A stretch of 20,235 nucleotides of DNA, from assembly GCA_031278025.1 (NCBI GenBank), contig JAITLF010000056.1, positions 1 to 20,235 on the forward strand, in the 5' to 3' direction. Both the position numbers and the translations under genes were made by a program. Source of the DNA: Treponema sp. (GTDB lineage: Bacteria; Spirochaetota; Spirochaetia; Treponematales; Breznakiellaceae). The notes beneath the pieces are model-generated. The model was not told the DNA's origin. It saw nothing but the letters and a program-made list of their open reading frames with translations, and did no database searches. Below, in pieces: positions 15,648 through 20,235 of this stretch (within the stretch, counting starts at the first letter, position 1; each line of letters begins with the position of its first letter).

Positions 15648-17427
15648 GTAAACTCCGCTTGTATTTCGAAAGAAGAACCCCCGCATGGGCCAAAGCCGCC
15701 TCGCCCCCGGAATCTCCCGCCAGCATACGGGCGATCTCTTCCCGCCTCGCGTCTCCGCGCAAAACGGAAACGGTCGTTGCCGTCCTTCCACCTTCGCTGT
15801 GTTTTTCCACTTTGAAATGATTATCGGCACGAACGGCGATACTGGCAAGATGAGTAACGCAGAAGATCTGCTTTACCACCCCTATCCTCGCAAGATAGTC
15901 CCCTACCGCAAGGGCAACCTCGCCGCCTATCCCCGTGTCTATCTCGTCAAAGATAAGGGTTTCCGGAGAAGAGTCAAAAACCTCGTTTTCTGAAACGTCA
16001 TTTCTAGAGCCGTTCTCTTCCAGGCTGTCCGCGCCGGCAAGGATGGTCTTGATAGCCAGCATCACCCGGGAAAGCTCCCCACCGGAAGCTATCCTGGACA
16101 ACTCCTTCAAAGGCTCCCCAGCGTTGGCGGAGATGAGGAACTCCACGTCGTCCGCACCCCAAGGGCCTATGATCAACGCCCCGGTTTCCTGATTTTTCCC
16201 CTTCGCTGTCAAGGCCGCCGAAAATTTGGCATTGGGCATACCCAGCCTTGCGATGATGGCAGTGATCCCCTTTCCCAGCCTGACCGAAGCGGCGGCCCGC
16301 TTTACGCTTAAAGCCGCAGCACGGGCGGCGATTTCTTTTTCCAGCGCCCCAATCTCGGCCTTAAGCTTGTCCCGGTTTTCCTCCGCCCCCGAAAGGGCTT
16401 CGATCTCCGCCTCTGCGGCCACCTTATAAGCCAGAATCGCATCTTCGTCCAATGCAGTCCCCAGCGCGACTTGTGCGTACTTCTTTTTCAGCCGGTAGAG
16501 CAAGGCCAGCCGCGCCTCCACTTCCTCAAGACGTTCCGGGTCAGAGTTAAGGCTGTCCTTATAAGAACGGAATTCTTCAACAAGATCCTCCGCCTCGTAG
16601 TAAAGGTCCTCCATACGCTGCCGTATGGCCGCAAGCCCCCCTGCGTCTATGACGGCGGCGCTCTCCAGGGCGGAACGGGCCCGGCGGGCCAGGCTCAACA
16701 CCGAGACTTCCTCCTCAAAAAGGACGGACGCGGCCCCATTCACCTGGGCGGCAAGCCGCTCAAAGGAACCGAGTCGGACGGCTTCGGCCTCCAAGTCCCG
16801 GCTTTCCCCGCTTACCGGGGCAGCGGCGGCGATCTCCTCCACCGCGTAGGTGAGAACCTCAAGCCTCGTCTCCCGGTCCCGCTCGGAACTCACCGAAGCC
16901 TCAAATGCCTTCTTCCTATCCGCCAGGATCAGAAACAGCCGGTTGAATTCTGCCGCCTCGCTTTCAAGCCCTGCGAACCGGTCCAGGTAACGACGGTGGT
17001 TTTCCTTCCGCATGAGAGATTCGTGGGCATGCTGACCGTGAAGATCACAGAGAAAGGCCATGAATTCCTCAAGATCGTTCCGGGTAATCGGCGTGTTCTG
17101 AAGGTATATTCCGCCCCTTCCGGTACTCTTGATAGTACGCCTGACAATGATCCTGCCATCTTCAACCGGGATGTCCCGGGCGGCAAGCCAGGCTTCCGCG
17201 TCGGCGCTCCGCCGCCCCAGGGAAACCACAGCGGAAACGCTGGCCTCCTCGACCCCGGTACGAATCACCTCTGCGCCCGCCTTAGCCCCGAGCAAAAAAC
17301 TCAAAGAACCCACGATGATAGACTTCCCCGCCCCGGTCTCACCGGTCAGGATGTTGAATCCCCCCTCAAAAGAAAGGACAAGGCTGTCTATCAGGGCGAA
17401 ATTACGAACCGTAAGTTCTTCAAGCAT
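15640..17427 (-). CDS. recN: DNA repair protein RecN
   Basis: This 595-residue SMC-like ATPase acts in recombinational repair of double-strand breaks. It has MLEELTVRNFALID at the start and Walker A GETGAGKS at 29-36, then LHGQHAHESLM. A long coiled-coil region fills the middle. The signature ASGGELSR is near 447-454, and Walker B LIFDEIDTGIGG near 491-502, followed by CVTHLASIA. Between signature and Walker B is a loop (DSLEENGSRNDVSENEV) that is longer than in E. coli RecN. The ATG at 17427 overlaps the nadK stop by 8 bases and has GGGG upstream. An in-frame ATG at 17439 is an alternative. nadK-recN adjacency is widespread in bacteria, which supports both calls. Confidence 0.95.
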   Translation of the reverse strand: MLEELTVRNFALIDSLVLSFEGGFNILTGETGAGKSIIVGSLSFLLGAKAGAEVIRTGVEEASVSAVVSLGRRSADAEAWLAARDIPVEDGRIIVRRTIKSTGRGGIYLQNTPITRNDLEEFMAFLCDLHGQHAHESLMRKENHRRYLDRFAGLESEAAEFNRLFLILADRKKAFEASVSSERDRETRLEVLTYAVEEIAAAAPVSGESRDLEAEAVRLGSFERLAAQVNGAASVLFEEEVSVLSLARRARSALESAAVIDAGGLAAIRQRMEDLYYEAEDLVEEFRSYKDSLNSDPERLEEVEARLALLYRLKKKYAQVALGTALDEDAILAYKVAAEAEIEALSGAEENRDKLKAEIGALEKEIAARAAALSVKRAAASVRLGKGITAIIARLGMPNAKFSAALTAKGKNQETGALIIGPWGADDVEFLISANAGEPLKELSRIASGGELSRVMLAIKTILAGADSLEENGSRNDVSENEVFDSSPETLIFDEIDTGIGGEVALAVGDYLARIGVVKQIFCVTHLASIAVRADNHFKVEKHSEGGRTATTVSVLRGDARREEIARMLAGDSGGEAALAHAGVLLSKYKRSLHG

Positions 17428-18349
17428 GGTTACCCCCATGGGATATATCCCAGGAACCGGAAAGATATTCCCCCGAAGCTCCGGACCAGTTCAGTTTTGT
17501 CCTCAGAGCCGTGTAAAAAGCCTTCCGCCCCGAAGCGATGAGCCGGGTACGGAAGGGAGCGTTGCGTATAAGGATACGGTCCTCCGGTTCCAGAAGCTCG
17601 CTCGTCTGGCCATCTACGGTAAGGAGTACACCGCTCCGCTGCTCCGCCTCTACCTCCACAATCACCGTCTCGTGGGCGGGAACCACAATAGGGCGGTTCG
17701 ACAGAGTAAAGGGACAGATAGGATTGATGATGACTGCTTCAATCTCCGGGTCTACGATAGGCCCCCCGGCGGCCACCGAATAGGCGGTGGATCCTGTAGG
17801 CGTAGCGACGATGAGGCCGTCCGACCGGTAATGTCCCAGGCGCATAAGCCCCCCACAGCCGCTCCCGTCTCCGCCGCCGGTATCCGCCGAAACCGTAAGG
17901 CGGACTATCTTGGCTATCCCCGACGAAGAAATAACCGCGTCATTCAGGCAGACAGCCCGGATCGTGGTTTTACCCCGGCGCTCCACAGTCAAATCCAGCA
18001 TGAGCCGCCGGGAAACGCAGACGGTTCCCGCAAGCCACTTCCGAAACACCACAAGCCATTCATCGGGGCGTACCGCCGCGATAAACCCCAAAGTACCGAG
18101 GTTAATGGGCAGGATAGGAATATCGTGAGGAGAAACAACTCTGGCGGTATACAGTACCGTACCATCCCCCCCCAGGCTCACGGCTATATCGAAACCGCTT
18201 CTCGGCGACAAATCCGCCCTATCCTCAAAACGATACACCACCGACTCTATCCTCAAACGTCCGAGTTCCTCTTTTATTTCGTCCGCCAGCACCAGCGCAC
18301 CGGCTTTGTGGAAATTGACAAACAGTAAAACCCGTTTTACCTCGGCCAT
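17420..18349 (-). CDS. nadK: NAD kinase
   Basis: This 309-residue enzyme phosphorylates NAD to NADP. It shows the GGDGT motif at 60-64, NLGTLGF at 83-89, a LNDAV segment at 135-139 (the Asn-Glu/Asp motif that contacts NAD) and TPTGSTAYSVAAGGP at 183-197. These are the family's nucleotide-binding and catalytic elements in the usual order. A Gly-rich loop just before TPTGSTAYS (about 156-171) looks a few residues longer than in typical NadK. The start follows GGGGGA about ten bases upstream and lies 15 bases after the preceding gene. The end overlaps recN by 8 bases. Confidence 0.95.
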   Translation of the reverse strand: MAEVKRVLLFVNFHKAGALVLADEIKEELGRLRIESVVYRFEDRADLSPRSGFDIAVSLGGDGTVLYTARVVSPHDIPILPINLGTLGFIAAVRPDEWLVVFRKWLAGTVCVSRRLMLDLTVERRGKTTIRAVCLNDAVISSSGIAKIVRLTVSADTGGGDGSGCGGLMRLGHYRSDGLIVATPTGSTAYSVAAGGPIVDPEIEAVIINPICPFTLSNRPIVVPAHETVIVEVEAEQRSGVLLTVDGQTSELLEPEDRILIRNAPFRTRLIASGRKAFYTALRTKLNWSGASGEYLSGSWDISHGGNHA

Positions 18350-18364
18350 CTCGGAATATCCCCC

Positions 18365-19399
18365 TTACGGAAGAGTCATGATAAGTTTAGCAACCTTTTT
18401 GGTCTCCGCTACCCCAAGCCTTGGATACAAGGGAAAAAGCGCCGTTCTTAAAGAAAGGGAATAGGCTTCGGGACAAAGACCGGGCGGAACCTCTCCGGAA
18501 CCCGCAAGGGTATCCACAAAAGCGTTTTCCACCGCGATTTCCATCCGCCTGGCATAGGTTTTAACATCCTTCATCCCCGTTTCAAGAATCAGGGGAAAAG
18601 CGTAGTTGTTGTAATCCCACTCGCCCTGTTGGACAAACCGGTTATGTCGGGTACGCAAAGCCGCCTGAGTATAAGCGGCGGCGATTTCCCGGCGTTTTTC
18701 CATGTTCCGGGCCGCTTCCCGAAACTGAATCACCGCCATGGCGGCGTTCATGTCTGGAAGGCTGTCTTCACTTAGGGGCGTAATCCCCCGCAAAGCCCCG
18801 GCATCCCGGCGGTTAACTGCGTAGAGAAGGGCGCCGCCCCCAGCGGTAAGCATGTCCCGTTCCTCAAGGCCCAGAATCGTAAACACCCCGAAAGACCCCG
18901 CAGGAGTCTCTCCCATCAGCGTACCGTAACTCTGGGAACAGTCCTCAATGACCGGAAGCACTACCCCGCCTATAACCGTCATATCCGGCACATACCCCAA
19001 CGTATGATTCACCACGATACACCGGGCCGTCGACCCCTTCCCTTCCCGGGCAAGAGCCGACTGAAGGGTTTCCAGGCTCATCCCGGCTGTACCGGGAGCC
19101 ACATCGCAATACACTGGTTTAAGCCGCAGTTCCCGGATGATTTCCCCGTAATACCGAGGAGAAAGAGCGGAAATCACCACCCCCTGACCTTCCTCCAGGC
19201 TCAAAACGCGCAAGGCCTTGTAAAGCGCAAATGTCGGACTCCGCAGGGCAAGACAAAAATCAAATTGGAGTTGTTCCTTGGCAATCTGAATCAAGAGCCT
19301 CGCCTGTTCCCCCGGTCCTACCTTATCTTCCACCAGAGCCGTCAAAACAGCATCCATCTCCTTCCTTCGGATAGTCGGAGAATAGATTTCGATTTTCAT
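18365..19399 (-). CDS. DegT/DnrJ/EryC1-fold protein lacking the PLP lysine
   Basis: This 344-residue protein resembles the DegT/DnrJ/EryC1/StrS sugar aminotransferases. It has VVNHTLGYVPDM, then VIEDCSQSYGTLMGETPAGS (150-169), where Asp153 and Gln156 match the residues that hold the PLP ring. It then departs from the family. The stretch that normally reads FSF..TKNLTxGEGG is FTILGLEERDMLTAGGGALL, placing Arg181 where the Schiff-base lysine should be. There is no lysine at all from residue 122 to 234. It therefore should not transaminate by the normal route, and may be a binding or regulatory protein, or act with PMP as a dehydratase-like enzyme. Lysine replacement is known in a few relatives such as ColD (His). 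AAGGTTAGG supports the start, 28 bases after cheW. I recall T. pallidum having a similar gene (annotated spsC) next to a cheW; that is from memory. Confidence 0.8.
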   Translation of the reverse strand: MKIEIYSPTIRRKEMDAVLTALVEDKVGPGEQARLLIQIAKEQLQFDFCLALRSPTFALYKALRVLSLEEGQGVVISALSPRYYGEIIRELRLKPVYCDVAPGTAGMSLETLQSALAREGKGSTARCIVVNHTLGYVPDMTVIGGVVLPVIEDCSQSYGTLMGETPAGSFGVFTILGLEERDMLTAGGGALLYAVNRRDAGALRGITPLSEDSLPDMNAAMAVIQFREAARNMEKRREIAAAYTQAALRTRHNRFVQQGEWDYNNYAFPLILETGMKDVKTYARRMEIAVENAFVDTLAGSGEVPPGLCPEAYSLSLRTALFPLYPRLGVAETKKVAKLIMTLP

Positions 19400-19427
19400 G
19401 TATACCTAACCTTACGGAATCAAGGAT

Positions 19428-19898
19428 TTACCGCCGCAAATCGGCAATCTTCTGCAATTCTTTAGGATTAAAAAGATCCCGTATATCCAAGATGATAAGA
19501 TACCCATGCTCCTGGCGTACCACTCCCTGGATGTACTCCGCTCCTATCCCGGTCAGCATCTGAGGCGGCGGCTGAATATCCTCATTAGCAATAGCCACCA
19601 CCCGGGAAACTCGGTCTATGATCACCCCTAACTTCATTCCATCAATATCAATGATGATAAATCCCGACAGAAGGTCGTCTTCTTCAGAATGAGATATTTT
19701 TCTGAGATGAAATCGTTTATGTAAATTGATAATCGGGATAATTTCACTTCTAAGATTGAAAATACCCTCAACGTATCCAGGGGCATTAGGAATTGCCCGA
19801 ATAGCCTGCACCCGAACTATCTCTTTGACATCCATAATGTTAACACCGTACAGCTCTTCCCCAAGTTGAAAAGTAACTAATTGGTTTTGATTAGCCAT
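19428..19898 (-). CDS. cheW: Chemotaxis coupling protein CheW
   Basis: This 156-residue cytoplasmic protein is a single CheW domain. It begins NQLVTFQLGEELYGVNIMDV, continues RAIPNAPGYVEGIFNLRSEI, has IPIINL, a GFIIIDIDGMKLGVIIDRVS strand pair and ends ILDIRDLFNPKEL. CheW links chemoreceptors to the CheA kinase. The ATG at 19898 has GGGGGAG at good spacing; an in-frame ATG at 19919 lacks a well-placed ribosome site. It is the first gene of a seven-gene minus-strand operon. No convincing sigma-70 or sigma-28 promoter is seen upstream. It is likely one of several CheW paralogues in a motile spirochaete, since no other chemotaxis gene is nearby. Confidence 0.93.
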   Translation of the reverse strand: MANQNQLVTFQLGEELYGVNIMDVKEIVRVQAIRAIPNAPGYVEGIFNLRSEIIPIINLHKRFHLRKISHSEEDDLLSGFIIIDIDGMKLGVIIDRVSRVVAIANEDIQPPPQMLTGIGAEYIQGVVRQEHGYLIILDIRDLFNPKELQKIADLRR

Positions 19899-20077
19899 AT
19901 CACTCCCCCAGGACCTCATTTTATTAAAATAGACTCTCCTGATGAATTTACTACAAAAACAGAGGTTTCCGCAAGCCCTCGCATTGCCTCATATAAAATC
20001 CAACCCCAAAAAAGGCATGCCTCAAAATAAAATTCTAACCCTAATAAACTCCTCTGATGGAGGAATCGGAGGGCAAT
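19899..20077. other. AT-rich intergenic region between cheW and a transposase
   Basis: The two genes diverge from this region, so it must hold the promoter of the cheW operon on the minus strand. I find only weak -10/-35 matches and make no call. A 10-bp perfect palindrome AGGCATGCCT lies at 20013-20022. Base composition is clearly more AT-rich than the genes on the left, which may mark the edge of an insertion sequence, but no terminal repeat could be fixed. Confidence 0.4.
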
Positions 20078-20235
20078 ATGGGGTTACTTTTGAGCGAGAA
20101 AAAGGCATCAACCGGGAAGCAGGCTCCCCGCTACCGGCAGGCAAGCAGGAAAATGAAGACCAAAATCCTGGACGAGTTTGTTGCGGCTGCCGGCTATAGC
20201 CGGAAATACGCCCTGCACCTGCTGACCCATTGGGG
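20078..20235 (+). CDS. Integrase-type transposase, N-terminal part (cut by window end)
   Basis: The frame from the ATG at 20078 is open to the window end (52 codons), preceded by GGAGGG at good spacing. The product includes KTKILDEFVAAAGYSRKYAL followed by HLLTHWG. This resembles the N-terminal DNA-binding part of integrase-catalytic-domain transposases (IS481/ISNCY-like) that carry a KILDEF...GYxRKYA motif. The catalytic domain would lie outside the window. Whether the gene is intact cannot be told. Family placement is from memory of the motif. Confidence 0.6.
   Translation, partial: MGLLLSEKKASTGKQAPRYRQASRKMKTKILDEFVAAAGYSRKYALHLLTHW

Noticed and set aside
15648..15848. N-terminal extension of the 271-residue unknown protein
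   Set aside because: It overlaps the 3' end of recN and has no well-placed ribosome site; the ATG at 15647 does.
16471..18328. Plus-strand open frames of 356 and 399 codons
   Set aside because: Antisense to recN and nadK, which have full sets of family motifs; the frames have no motif of their own.
19920..19990. Sigma-70 or sigma-28 promoter for cheW
   Set aside because: Only weak hexamer matches at poor spacing; not good enough to call.

Overview
The window looks like chromosomal DNA of a high-GC spirochaete, most like the termite-gut Treponema group. This is inferred from the gene order cheW - DegT-like - nadK - recN, the high GC, and the style of the Rpn-like and IS1182-like remnants. 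It cannot be proven from sequence alone.

Plus strand, 1-4857: a decayed Rpn-family (PF12784-type) nuclease/transposase gene (about 63-842) is followed by a hairpin and an extended -10 promoter. A tightly coupled operon then encodes the delta, alpha, beta and gamma subunits of a 2-oxoacid:ferredoxin oxidoreductase (VorB-type alpha). It ends with an overlapping radical-SAM gene of the lysine 2,3-aminomutase (KamA) family. Together these suggest anaerobic amino-acid/2-oxoacid metabolism with ferredoxin as electron acceptor.

Accessory stretch, 4858-6743: an imperfect ~21-bp tandem repeat, then an inactivated IS1182-family transposase on the minus strand. It has an internal deletion, frameshifts, an in-frame stop and loss of the catalytic Glu.

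Minus strand, 10424-6701: a sugar ABC importer operon. It has a recognisable promoter overlapped by a LacI-family-type operator, then a lipoprotein binding protein, a strong intercistronic hairpin, a duplicated-domain ATPase, a permease and a hairpin at the 3' end.

10490-10657 holds eight head-to-tail 21-bp units, placed between the end of one minus-strand operon and the promoter of the next.

Minus strand, 19898-10821: seven genes in one apparent operon: cheW, a DegT/DnrJ/EryC1-fold protein without its expected PLP lysine, nadK, recN, a 271-aa protein of unknown function, and two ABC exporter half-transporters. The two half-transporters have complementary degenerate and canonical ATP sites, so they should form one heterodimer. 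A short hairpin plus T-run follows the last stop codon.

The right edge (20078-20235, plus strand) is the start of an integrase-type transposase gene that runs out of the window. I see no rRNA, tRNA or CRISPR array. The most interesting items are the lysine-less DegT protein in a chemotaxis/repair/NADP operon, the 21-bp repeat arrays with a related-looking in-gene 18-bp repeat, and the KamA-like enzyme coupled to the oxidoreductase.
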